From: Microbacterium sp. MF43
GTDB lineage: Bacteria > Actinomycetota > Actinomycetes > Actinomycetales > Microbacteriaceae
Length of the DNA: 64,000 nucleotides
Direction: 5' to 3'
NCBI RefSeq assembly: GCF_012847295.1
Contig: NZ_JABBDY010000001.1
Location: 124,001-188,000 of the forward strand
The position numbers and the translations under genes are program-made. Shown piece after piece: positions 25,059 through 33,131 of the stretch (the first letter of the stretch is position 1; each line of letters opens with the position of its first letter). A model generated the notes under the pieces. That model saw only the letters and a program-made list of their open reading frames with translations. It was not told the origin of the DNA and did no database searches.

Positions 25059-25080
25059 ATCGCACCGAGGAGGGTGACAG

Positions 25081-26388
25081 GTGATGGCATTGGTGATGGG
25101 CGTCGATTCGTCGACGCAGTCCTGCAAGGTCGTGATCACGGATGCCTCGACCGGCGCCGTCGTCCGCGAGGGGCGCGCCCCCCATCCCGACGGCACGGCC
25201 GTCGACCCGGCGGCGTGGTGGGATGCGCTCCAGTCCGCCATCACGGCCGCCGGCGGACTCGACGACGTCGGGGCGTGGGCGATCGGCGGACAGCAGCACG
25301 GGATGGTGGCGCTCGACGCCGAGGGCCGCGTCATCCGCGACGCCCTGCTGTGGAACGACACGCGCTCAGCGGGCGCCGCCGCCGACCTCACGCGCGAGTT
25401 CGGTGCCGATGAGCTCGCCCGGCGGACGGGCCTCGTCCCCGTGGCATCCTTCACGATCACCAAGCTGCGCTGGCTGCACGACGCCGAGCCCGAGAACGCC
25501 GCACGTGTCGCCGCCGTGGCGCTCCCGCACGACTGGCTCACGTGGCGACTGCGCGGATTCGGGCCCCGGGGGGACTCCCCGCGCGGGCCGGTTCTCGAGG
25601 AGCTGATCACGGACCGGTCGGATGCCTCGGGCACCGGCTACTGGGATCCCGTGACCGGCGGGTACGACCGTGGACTGCTCGCCGCCGCCCTCGGACACGA
25701 CGCCGTGCTGCCCCGCGTGCTCGGCCCGGAGGAGTGGGTCGAGGATGAGGCCGGACGCCGCGTCGGCGGAGGAGCCGGCGACAATGCCGGCGCCGCACTG
25801 GGCCTCGGCGCCGGCCCGGGCGACGTCGTCGTCTCGATCGGCACGAGCGGCACGGTGTTCGCCGTCAGCGACGAGCGCACGGTCGACCCGACGGGCACCG
25901 TCGCGGGGTTCGCCGACTGCACCGGCCGGTTCCTGCCCCTCGTCGCGACGCTCAACGCCGCTCGCGTGCTGGACGCCGTCGGTCGCCTTCTCGCCGTCGA
26001 CCATGCTGAGCTGTCGCGGCTGGCCCTGACCGCCGAGCCCGGCGCAGGCGGCCTGACTCTCGTGCCGTACTTCGAGGGCGAGCGCACGCCGAACCTGCCC
26101 GACGCGACCGCGTCGCTCACCGGCATGACGCTCGCGTCGACGACGCGGGAGAACCTGGCCCGCGCCGCCGTCGAGGGCATGCTCTCGGGACTCGCCGCCG
26201 GGCTCGAAGCGCTGCGCGGACTCGGCGTGCCCCTCGAGCGGGCGCTGCTGGTCGGCGGCGGCGCGCAGTCCGAGGCGGTGCGGACGATCGCCCCCCTCGT
26301 GCTCGGGCTTCCGGTTGAGGTTCCCGAGCCGGGTGAGTACGTCGCCCTCGGCGCCGCGCGCCAGGCGGCCTCGGTTCTCGCGGCCTGA
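25081..26388 (+). CDS. xylB: Xylulokinase
   Basis: A 435-residue FGGY kinase phosphorylating D-xylulose to xylulose 5-phosphate. ATPase-fold motifs: [54 protein letters not shown] (catalytic GDN Asp), [11 protein letters not shown] and [17 protein letters not shown] (25068-25073) supports either GTG 25081 or ATG 25084; the protein is the same apart from one residue. Slightly shorter than E. coli XylB. Completes the xylose pathway with xylA. Confidence 0.93.
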   Translation: MMALVMGVDSSTQSCKVVITDASTGAVVREGRAPHPDGTAVDPAAWWDALQSAITAAGGLDDVGAWAIGGQQHGMVALDAEGRVIRDALLWNDTRSAGAAADLTREFGADELARRTGLVPVASFTITKLRWLHDAEPENAARVAAVALPHDWLTWRLRGFGPRGDSPRGPVLEELITDRSDASGTGYWDPVTGGYDRGLLAAALGHDAVLPRVLGPEEWVEDEAGRRVGGGAGDNAGAALGLGAGPGDVVVSIGTSGTVFAVSDERTVDPTGTVAGFADCTGRFLPLVATLNAARVLDAVGRLLAVDHAELSRLALTAEPGAGGLTLVPYFEGERTPNLPDATASLTGMTLASTTRENLARAAVEGMLSGLAAGLEALRGLGVPLERALLVGGGAQSEAVRTIAPLVLGLPVEVPEPGEYVALGAARQAASVLAA

Positions 26389-26410
26389 CGCCGCGGCATC
26401 CGTCCCCCCG

Positions 26411-26853
26411 GGCCAGATTCAGGCACCACGCCGGGTGTGGGCTGCACGCGAGGTGTGTCGGCCGGCGTGTCGCCTGGATCTGGCACGGCGTGGCGCGCGG
26501 AACCCCCGGTTTCCTGACGAGGAACCCGGAAAGCCGCCGTGCCGGCCCCGGCGCCGGCGGCCGTCGGTGGGCTTTTCCTGGTTTTTGTCGCCGCACCCGC
26601 CGCTGCCCCTTGGGCCTGCCGCCACGAGCGTGCTGGGCCGTCGCGTGCACAACTCCTGCTGTCCCGCCGGCTCGGCTGCCGCAGACCGCCCCGTTCTGCG
26701 GCGCCGGCCGATCCGCGGCGTCAAGGAAGAGGAGTTGTGCCCTCCCTCGGCCGCCTGGGTCCGCGCCGCCGCCGCGGGGCCGGATTCAGGCACCACGCGA
26801 GGTCCGCGCCGGCGGCAGGAGCTCCCCGCGGCGTGTCGCCTGAATTCGGCACA
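26411..26853. repeat. Composite REP-like inverted-repeat block B in a gene-free stretch
   Basis: The whole gap 26389-26899 lacks a credible gene. Hairpin B1 pairs 26412-26433 (GCCAGATTCAGGCACCACGC plus CG) with 26463-26484 (19 of 22 matches). Hairpin B2 pairs 26779-26798 (GCCGGATTCAGGCACCACGC) with 26831-26850. Between them GCACAACTCCT (26647-26657) and AGGAGTTGTGC (26730-26740) form a third inverted repeat. B1 and B2 are copies of one motif, also present inside the ABC-F gene (57793-57816). Probably a non-autonomous, transposase-dependent repeat cluster. Confidence 0.75.
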
Positions 26854-26899
26854 TCCCGCACGGTCGCCCCTCGCGGCGTGTGTGAGCCAGGATGGGCGT

Positions 26900-27730
26900 G
26901 TGGCTGACCGTTCCGACCTCGATGCGATCGCGGCTGAGCTCTACGCCCTCCCGCCCACCGAGTTCACTGCCGCCCGCAACCGGAGCGCCGGCATGGCCGA
27001 CCGCTCGATCGCCGCGCAGGTGAAGTCGCTGCGCAAGCCGACCGTCGCCGCATGGGTCGTCAACCTCCTGGCCCGGGAGGGACAGCTCGCCGACGCGCTC
27101 GAGCTGTCGGCGGCTCTGCGCGAAGCGCAGGAAGACCTCGATGCCGCCGAGCTCTCGCGCCTGGGCCGGCAGCGTCGGCAGCTGGTGTCCGCCCTGGCCG
27201 CGCAGGCGGTGGACCTCGCGAAGGAGGCCGGCGTCTCGGTGAGCGGCGCCGCACGCGAAGACGTCGAGAAGACGATCAATGCGGCGGTGATGGATGCCTC
27301 GGCGGCCGCCGCCGTCATGACCGCCCGGCTCGTCGCGCCGCTCGAGGCGGGGACGTTCGAGGCCGCCGACCTGGCCGACGCTGTCGGCGGTTCGCTTCCC
27401 GGCGTCGCGGAGCCGCCTGCACCCGACGACCTCGCCGAGCGCCGCGCCCGCAAGGCGGCCGAGAAGGCCGCGCGGGAGGCGGAGCGTGCCGCCAACGAGG
27501 CGGAGCGCGAACTCGCCGTCCTCGACGCGAAGCGGGCGAAGCTGCGCGAGCGCGTGGACCATGTCTCGGAGCGGATCGATGACCTCCGCCGCGATCTCGA
27601 GCGGCTCGAGGGCGAGCACGCCAGCGCGACCGCGGCGCTGGCGGCCGTCGAGGGGGAGCGGGAGGGCGCGGCATCCCGCTCCCGTGCCGCGGCGAAGGAG
27701 GCCGACCGGGCTCGCGCGGCGCTGGAGTGA
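26900..27730 (+). CDS. Coiled-coil protein of unknown function
   Basis: A 276-residue soluble protein. The N-terminal third (LDAIAAELYALPPTEFTAAR, then SIAAQVKSLRKPTVAAWVVN) is a conserved actinobacterial domain that I recognise but cannot name; the C-terminal 110 residues are an Ala/Glu/Arg heptad region (EKAAREAERAANEAERELAV onward), clearly a coiled coil. CAGGAT (26888-26893) lies 6 nt before GTG 26900, so a leaderless mRNA is likely. No catalytic motif. A DNA-organising or scaffold role is only a guess. Confidence 0.65.
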   Translation: MADRSDLDAIAAELYALPPTEFTAARNRSAGMADRSIAAQVKSLRKPTVAAWVVNLLAREGQLADALELSAALREAQEDLDAAELSRLGRQRRQLVSALAAQAVDLAKEAGVSVSGAAREDVEKTINAAVMDASAAAAVMTARLVAPLEAGTFEAADLADAVGGSLPGVAEPPAPDDLAERRARKAAEKAAREAERAANEAERELAVLDAKRAKLRERVDHVSERIDDLRRDLERLEGEHASATAALAAVEGEREGAASRSRAAAKEADRARAALE

Positions 27731-27777
27731 AGGAGTTCTCACAGGAGTCTCGTAGCCGTCCTGCCTAGCGTGGTCCC

Positions 27778-28515
27778 ATGGCGAACACGGCGCCCTCGGC
27801 GCACGCAGCGGACCCCGACGATATGGCGATCACGGTCTCGGCGGCCGAGCTGCGGGAGCTGCGGGACGAGTTCGAGCGCTTCCTCATGGAGTACCGGTTC
27901 GGCATGCAGGAGGTCGAGACGAAGCTCGGCATCCTGCGCGACGAGTTCCAGCTCGTGCACGACTACAACCCGATCGAGCACGTGACGAGCCGCGTGAAGT
28001 CGCCCGACAGTCTCGTGGAGAAGGTGCAGCGCAAGGGCGTCGAGCCCGACTTCTCGTCCATCCGCGAGGCGATCACCGATATCGCGGGGGTCCGCGTGAC
28101 CTGCAGCTTCGTCGCCGATGCGTACCGCCTGTTCGATCTGCTGACGGCGCAGGACGACATCACCGTCCTCGCGGTGAAGGACTACATCGCCCATCCCAAG
28201 CAGAACGGCTACAAGAGCCTCCACGCGATCGTGGAGGTGCCCGTGTTCCTGTCGAGCGGCCGGGTGGACGTGCCCGTCGAGGTGCAGTTCCGCACGATCG
28301 CGATGGACTTCTGGGCCAGTCTCGAGCACAAGATCTACTACAAGTACGACACGAAGGTTCCTGCGGAGCTGCTCGACAGCCTCAAGGACGCCGCCGAGAC
28401 CGCCGCCGAACTGGACGACCGCATGGAGCGCCTGCACAGTGAGATCCGCGGCGGTTCGCACGTGCGCCCGCCGCAGCTCCGGCCCGTCGCTCCCCGCCCG
28501 GCCATCCAGGCCTGA
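27778..28515 (+). CDS. Small alarmone synthetase ((p)ppGpp synthetase, RelA/SpoT domain)
   Basis: A 245-residue GTP pyrophosphokinase with the synthetase domain only. Motifs: HVTSRVKSPDSLVEKVQRKG, DIAGVRVTCSFVADAYRLFD, KDYIAHPKQNGYKSLHAIVE (ATP/GTP loop) and PVEVQFRTIAMDFWASLEHK. There is no HD hydrolase, TGS or ACT domain, so it belongs to the RelP/RelQ/RelS-type SAS group and needs a separate hydrolase. TAGCGT (27766-27771) lies 6 nt before the ATG (leaderless). Not in an obvious operon. Confidence 0.9.
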   Translation: MANTAPSAHAADPDDMAITVSAAELRELRDEFERFLMEYRFGMQEVETKLGILRDEFQLVHDYNPIEHVTSRVKSPDSLVEKVQRKGVEPDFSSIREAITDIAGVRVTCSFVADAYRLFDLLTAQDDITVLAVKDYIAHPKQNGYKSLHAIVEVPVFLSSGRVDVPVEVQFRTIAMDFWASLEHKIYYKYDTKVPAELLDSLKDAAETAAELDDRMERLHSEIRGGSHVRPPQLRPVAPRPAIQA

Positions 28516-28590
28516 CCGAGGGCGTCCCAGCCGAGAGCATCACCCGGGACGGGTGGGTCGGCGCGCGCGGGCCGTCGCTAGGGTGTGTGC

Positions 28591-29790
28591 GTGGACGACC
28601 TCGAGCCGACGCTCTTCCTCATCCCCGTGCTGGCGGTGCTCGCGCCGCTCGTCGCCCGGGGAATCGGCCGGTGGGTGAGGGTTCCGATCGTCGTCTTCGA
28701 GCTGCTGCTCGGCATCCTCGTCGGTCCCAGCGTCCTCGGGTGGGCGCAGCCGGATGCCTTCATCGACGTGCTGTCGGAGTACGGCCTCGCCATGCTGTTC
28801 TTCGTCGCGGGATCCGAGATCGAGTTCGCGGCGTTCCGCGGGCGCACCGGCCGCAACGCGGCGCTCGGCTGGCTGCTGAGCCTGGCGATCGGCGTCGGCG
28901 CGGCATGGATCTTCGTGCCGGGCGAGGAAGCGGTGATCATCGGCGTCGCGCTGTGCTCGACCGCGCTCGGCACGATCCTGCCCATCCTCCGCGACGCGGG
29001 GGAGCTGAAGACGCCGTTCGGCCGGGCCATCGGGGCGATCGGCGCCGTCGGCGAGTTCGGGCCGCTCATCGCGATCTCCCTGTTCCTCGGCACGCGCGAG
29101 CCCGGTCCCTCCGCCCTCGTGCTGCTCCTCTTCGCCCTCCTGGCCGGTCTCGCCATCTGGCTCGCCATCCGGGTGCCGCGCGGGGCGATGCACCGCTTCG
29201 TCAACTCGACGCTCCACACCTCCGGGCAGTTCGCGATCCGGGTCGTCTTCGTCATTCTGGCCGCCCTCATCGCGGTGAGCATCCTCCTCGACCTCGACAT
29301 CCTTCTCGGCGCGTTCGCCGCGGGCATCGTGTGGCGCCTCATCATGCGCGACGCCGCCGAAGCCGACCGCGAGGCGGTCGAGAGCAAGGTCGAGGCGGTC
29401 GCCTTCGGGTTCCTGGTTCCGGTGTTCTTCATCTATACCGGCGTCACATTCGACCTCAGCGCCCTCCTCGCGCAGCCGGTGCTGTTCCTGCTCCTCCCCG
29501 CCGCCCTCCTGGTGCTGCTGCTGGTCCGCGGGCTTCCGTCCACGCTCGCCGCCCCGCCGGACGCGTCGCGTCGCGATCGCCTTGCGATCGTGTTCCTCGG
29601 CGCCACGGGCCTCCCGATCATCGTCGCCGTGACCGCGATCGGCGTGGACGAGGGGATCCTGTCGTCGGCGGCCAGCGCGCTGCTCGTCGGCGCGGGCATG
29701 CTGTCGGTGCTCCTCTTCCCCCTCGTCGCGATGTCTCTCCGCGGCGCCCGCACGCGGGCGACCGTGCCGGTCGAGGATGACATGGCGTGA
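28591..29790 (+). CDS. CPA2-type cation:proton antiporter
   Basis: A 399-residue membrane protein with about 12 hydrophobic segments and no cytoplasmic TrkA-N domain. The N-terminal VFELLLGILVGPSVLG and LFFVAGSEIEFAAF stretches are typical of the Kef/NhaP-like exchanger fold. It should exchange Na+ or K+ for H+. TAGGGT (28579-28584) lies 6 nt before GTG 28591; the in-frame GTG at 28585 is too close to the box. The stop overlaps the next gene (GTGA). Confidence 0.87.
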   Translation: MDDLEPTLFLIPVLAVLAPLVARGIGRWVRVPIVVFELLLGILVGPSVLGWAQPDAFIDVLSEYGLAMLFFVAGSEIEFAAFRGRTGRNAALGWLLSLAIGVGAAWIFVPGEEAVIIGVALCSTALGTILPILRDAGELKTPFGRAIGAIGAVGEFGPLIAISLFLGTREPGPSALVLLLFALLAGLAIWLAIRVPRGAMHRFVNSTLHTSGQFAIRVVFVILAALIAVSILLDLDILLGAFAAGIVWRLIMRDAAEADREAVESKVEAVAFGFLVPVFFIYTGVTFDLSALLAQPVLFLLLPAALLVLLLVRGLPSTLAAPPDASRRDRLAIVFLGATGLPIIVAVTAIGVDEGILSSAASALLVGAGMLSVLLFPLVAMSLRGARTRATVPVEDDMA

Positions 29791-30272
29791 GCATCCCCAC
29801 CCTCCTCGACTCCGCCCGCGCGAGACTCGCCGACGCTCCGCGCGAGGGGCTGGGCGAGGTGCTCGAACCCCGCCGCATCCTCGGTCTCGCACGTGCCCCG
29901 CGCATCGTGCCGCGCGGCACCGCCTGGCACCTCGGGGTGCTCCTGCTCACCGACGACGCGCTGCTCGCGACGGGCGATGTGATCCGTGCCCGCGCAGAGG
30001 CGCGCCGCGGGTACACGGCCGAGTCGCAGCGTCAGCGTGCTGAGCTCGCGGCGGCTGCCCGGCGCGGCGGGTTCGACGAGGGGGCCACGGTGCACCTCGG
30101 GTGGAGGATGCTCGACCTCGACGCGGTCGCGCGGGGAGAGGCATCCGGCCCGCTCGCGCTCGTCGACGGCGTGATCGGCGTGCGCTGGAGCGCCGGGGGA
30201 GGGTACGTACCGCTCGAGCGGTATCTCGACGAGCGCGTCGCCCTCCTGCTCGACCCGCCGTCCGGAGCCTGA
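29787..30272 (+). CDS. Conserved hypothetical protein coupled to the antiporter
   Basis: A 161-residue soluble protein, with RRILGLARAPRIVPRGTAW, HLGVLLLTDDALLATGDVIR, ARRGYTAESQRQRAELAAAA and SAGGGYVPLERYLDERVALL. I recognise it as a conserved actinobacterial protein of unknown function; some relatives carry a glutaminase label, for which I see no motif. The GTG start overlaps the antiporter stop, so it is likely co-expressed and may be an accessory protein. Confidence 0.7.
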   Translation: MSIPTLLDSARARLADAPREGLGEVLEPRRILGLARAPRIVPRGTAWHLGVLLLTDDALLATGDVIRARAEARRGYTAESQRQRAELAAAARRGGFDEGATVHLGWRMLDLDAVARGEASGPLALVDGVIGVRWSAGGGYVPLERYLDERVALLLDPPSGA

Positions 30273-30351
30273 GCGCAGTCGGCCGGATAGACCTCCGGTC
30301 GGGGGCTGTCAACCGGATGCGGTGCGGCAAGAGCTTTCCTAGTCTGAGGAC

Positions 30352-31149
30352 ATGACCAGAGACCTCGCCCGCCAGATCGCGGTCATCAGCGCGTTCTGCT
30401 TCATGATCATCGCCGCCATGGTCGGCACCGGCCTGCTCGGCGGAACCCCCGTACAGGATCTGCAGGACGGCGCGCTCGACGCCGACGGCTCGTACCTCGC
30501 CCCCGCACGCCCGGCATTCTCGATCTGGACCGCCATCTACGTCGGCCTCTTCGGGTACACGGTGTGGCAGGCGTTCCCCGGCCAGCGTGAGCGGAGCCGG
30601 CAGCGCGAGCTCGGCTGGTTCATCGCCGGCACGATGGTGCTCAACGGCGTGTGGCTGGTCACGGCCCAGTTCGGGACGCTGCCGCTCACGGTCGTGGCGA
30701 TCGTGGCGCTCCTGGTGCTTCTGTGCGTGACGTTCCAGCGCCTCGTCGCGCGCCCGGGTCGCGGCTGGCAGGACGCGCTCCTCATCGACGGCGTGACCGG
30801 TCTGCATCTCGGGTGGGTGACGCTCGCGACCGTGGCGAACACGGCAGCGTGGCTGACCACCGTCGTGCCCGAGAGCGCCGCCGACTCTGCGGCGCTGTGG
30901 GGCGTGCTGGTGCTGATCGTGGTCGCCGTGATCGGCGTCGTCCTGGCCTGGGCGAGCCGCTGGCGCATCGCTCCCGGACTCGCGCTGGCGTGGGGCCTGT
31001 CCTGGCTCGCCGTCGGGCGCCTCGCGTTCGAGCCCGAGAGCACCGCGATCGGAGTGACGGCGATCATCGTCGCCGTGATCGTGATCGCCGTCCCGTTCGT
31101 GGGCGCCGTGCTGCATCGCGCCGCCGACGTGCGCAACGCCGAGGTGTGA
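30352..31149 (+). CDS. TspO/MBR-related tryptophan-rich membrane protein
   Basis: A 265-residue integral membrane protein with seven or eight hydrophobic helices. The segment APARPAFSIWTAIYVGLFGY matches the conserved Pro-x-Phe-x-x-Trp region of TspO-like proteins, and Trp residues mark several helix ends (GWFIAGTMVLNGVWLV). It is longer than minimal TspO (about 160 residues), like the YxaH-type group. TAGTCT (30340-30345) lies 6 nt before the ATG (leaderless). Ligand unknown. Confidence 0.75.
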   Translation: MTRDLARQIAVISAFCFMIIAAMVGTGLLGGTPVQDLQDGALDADGSYLAPARPAFSIWTAIYVGLFGYTVWQAFPGQRERSRQRELGWFIAGTMVLNGVWLVTAQFGTLPLTVVAIVALLVLLCVTFQRLVARPGRGWQDALLIDGVTGLHLGWVTLATVANTAAWLTTVVPESAADSAALWGVLVLIVVAVIGVVLAWASRWRIAPGLALAWGLSWLAVGRLAFEPESTAIGVTAIIVAVIVIAVPFVGAVLHRAADVRNAEV

Positions 31150-31893
31150 TCAGGCCGGGCCGAATCGGGCGGCGAAGCCGCGCAGCAGGCGCGCCGGTTC
31201 GGTGACGGATGCCGCGAGCACCCGTGCCGCGAGCACGTCGTAGTGCTCCGCCTCGAAGTACCCGTCGTCCCGGTAGACCGCCATGCGCTCGGTGAACGCC
31301 TTCGTCGTGGGCTCGGGGTGGAACTGCGTCGCATAGAGGCGGTCGCCGACGACGTAGGCCTGCACCGGGCACGCGTCGTTGCGAGCGAGGAGTGTGGCGC
31401 CGGGCGGTGTCGCGGCGGTCCCCTCCTTGTGCGCGGTGAGGGCCGTGAAGCGCTTCGCGAGATTCCCGAAGAGCGGATCGGATGCCGCGCCCTCGGTCAG
31501 CTCGATGGTCACCGGGCCGGTGTCCTCGGGGTAGCGGCGGCTGACCTCGCCGCCGAGCATCCGGGTCACGACCCCGATGCCGTAGCAGGTGAACAGGGCG
31601 GCGGGTCCGTCGCCCTCGGCCGCGCGAGCCGCGATGCGCTCGAGGTCGGCCTCGAGGCGCCGCTGCACGTCGGTCTTCGTCGACTCGGGATCGGCGAGGT
31701 TGAACGGGCTGCCACCCACCAGGAAACCGCTGTAACGGTCGAACGCGTCCTCCGGCAGCGGCTCGCGGACGAGGTCGTGATGGGCCACGTGCGCCTCGTC
31801 CCGGCGCATCGCGGTGCGGAACGACTCGTACTCGGCAGCGGCGGCACCCTGTTGCGGCCGCACGCAGACATAGAGCAGGGGCGCGGTCGTCAT
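31150..31893 (-). CDS. Class I glutamine amidotransferase-like protein
   Basis: A 247-residue GATase1 protein. The nucleophile Cys is in ALFTCYGIGVVTRML and the His-x-Glu pair in YATQFHPEP, with the oxyanion strand FLVGGSPFNLAD. No synthetase partner domain is fused or adjacent, so it may be a stand-alone GuaA-like amidotransferase (gamma-glutamyl hydrolase type is possible). TAGAAT (31901-31906) lies 7 nt before ATG 31893, indicating a leaderless mRNA; the frame continuing to 32064 would enter the sigma gene promoter. Confidence 0.85.
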   Translation of the reverse strand: MTTAPLLYVCVRPQQGAAAAEYESFRTAMRRDEAHVAHHDLVREPLPEDAFDRYSGFLVGGSPFNLADPESTKTDVQRRLEADLERIAARAAEGDGPAALFTCYGIGVVTRMLGGEVSRRYPEDTGPVTIELTEGAASDPLFGNLAKRFTALTAHKEGTAATPPGATLLARNDACPVQAYVVGDRLYATQFHPEPTTKAFTERMAVYRDDGYFEAEHYDVLAARVLAASVTEPARLLRGFAARFGPA

Positions 31894-31954
31894 GCCGGAA
31901 ATTCTAGGTCGCGGCATCCGTCCCCGCGATCTCGGCACGTCGCCCGTGACGGTG

Positions 31955-31966
31955 TGTATCAGACCG
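31955..31966 (+). promoter_or_regulatory. Putative ECF promoter element of the sigma-subtilase-CHAT cassette
   Basis: TGTATCAGACCG occurs 53 bp upstream of the sigma gene ATG and again, identically, after the CHAT gene (37353-37364). The next 26 bases keep a gapped similarity (g-c-x-ctcc-x-g-x-tca-xx-gtg, 13 of 18), with GTCA starting 17 bp after the element, like -35/-10 spacing. This suggests an autoregulated promoter for the adjacent ECF sigma factor. Confidence 0.55.
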
Positions 31967-32007
31967 CCTCTATCGCACTCCAGGTCAGTGTGGACACAAT
32001 GGGCCCT

Positions 32008-32622
32008 ATGACGCATGCTGGGGAGGCATCCGTCGACTCCGCCGAGCCGACGCGCTGGGAGCACGCCGCCGCGCTGTTCCTGCGCTGGCGCGAAGGCGAC
32101 AGCCGCGCCATGGACGAGCTCGTGCGCCTCATGTCACCGCCGCTGTGGCATGTCGTGCGCGCATACGGCCTCGATCACGCGCTCGCGCAGGACGTCGTGC
32201 AGACGACCTGGCTGACGCTGGTGCGCCGGCACGAGACGATCATCGACCCGCAGGCGGTCTCGGGCTGGTTGACGATGTGCGCACGCCGAGAGGCGTGGCG
32301 CGTCGGAAAGCAGCATCGCAAGGCGGACGCCACCGAGGCCGAGTCGCTCGAACCCCATCTGCCCGTCCACGAATCCGCCGAGCAGACCGCCGCGCACGAT
32401 GACGAGAACCGTCGTCTGTGGAGCGCGGTGGCGACGCTCAACGAACGATGCCAGCGCCTGCTGCGGATCGTCGCGTTCGAGGACCGGCCCGACTATGCGC
32501 GCATCGCCCAGGACCTGGCGATGCCGATCGGCTCCATCGGACCGACCCGCCAGCGGTGCCTGGGCAAGCTCCGCGCCGCTTTGGAGGGCGACGGATGGGG
32601 AGGAGACGATGATGGACACTGA
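32008..32622 (+). CDS. ECF-type sigma-70 factor
   Basis: A 204-residue sigma factor with region 2 (AMDELVRLMSPPLWHVVRAY, DVVQTTWLTLVRR) and region 4 (ERCQRLLRIVAFEDRPDYAR, DLAMPIGSIGPTRQRCLGKL), no region 1 or 3. It should direct RNA polymerase to the cassette's promoters. The start is ATG 32008 or ATG 31999; CACAAT (31995-32000) is also present. No recognisable anti-sigma factor follows; instead the next gene, overlapping by 14 bp, encodes a small beta-domain protein, then a subtilase and a TPR-CHAT protease. Confidence 0.88.
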   Translation: MTHAGEASVDSAEPTRWEHAAALFLRWREGDSRAMDELVRLMSPPLWHVVRAYGLDHALAQDVVQTTWLTLVRRHETIIDPQAVSGWLTMCARREAWRVGKQHRKADATEAESLEPHLPVHESAEQTAAHDDENRRLWSAVATLNERCQRLLRIVAFEDRPDYARIAQDLAMPIGSIGPTRQRCLGKLRAALEGDGWGGDDDGH

Positions 32623-33079
32623 GGACTTCGCGGCGGACGCGGCGCTCTTCGCGCGCATGCGCCGGATGTGGGAGGACGTCGACCCGGTGCCCGCCGACAT
32701 GGTCGACCGGATGGTGGCCGCCGTCGCCGTCGAGGACCTCTCTCGCGAGTACGCGCTGCTGACCCTGGTCGAAGGATCGCTCGGCGCCGTACGCGGCGAG
32801 AGCGATACCGCGACCCTCCAGTTCAGCGACGGGACGACGAGCGTGCTGCTCCATGTGACGGCCACCGAGGGCGGCGGGCGGCGAGTCGACGGGTGGGTGG
32901 ATGCCTCGGCGCTCGCCATCCGGCTGGCACAGGGCGACCGCGAGTGGTCCGCCGAGCCGGGCGAGCACGGCCGGTTCGCGTTCGAGAACGTCACTCCCGG
33001 GGTGTCGCGGTTGCGGCTCGTGGTCCGGGATGCCGGTGGGGAGCTGCGCGACTTCCAGACCCCCCAGTTCGAAGTGTGA
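32609..33079 (+). CDS. Small cytoplasmic protein with C-terminal beta-sandwich-like domain, possible sigma regulator
   Basis: A 156-residue protein without signal peptide or membrane segment. The first 55 residues are helical and acidic (FARMRRMWEDVDPVPADMVD); the rest is strand-rich and ends FAFENVTPGVSRLRLVVRDA, resembling carboxypeptidase-regulatory-like beta sandwiches. GGGGAGGAG (32597-32605) precedes ATG 32609. Its place directly after the sigma gene, overlapping it, is where anti-sigma factors usually sit, so a regulatory role is inferred. It could be a substrate of the protease pair downstream. No known family name is certain. Confidence 0.6.
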   Translation: MMDTEDFAADAALFARMRRMWEDVDPVPADMVDRMVAAVAVEDLSREYALLTLVEGSLGAVRGESDTATLQFSDGTTSVLLHVTATEGGGRRVDGWVDASALAIRLAQGDREWSAEPGEHGRFAFENVTPGVSRLRLVVRDAGGELRDFQTPQFEV

Positions 33080-33131
33080 GAGACCCGGCGGCCGCGGCTG
33101 GGCGCGGCCGCCGCCCCGAGAGGAGCACTGA

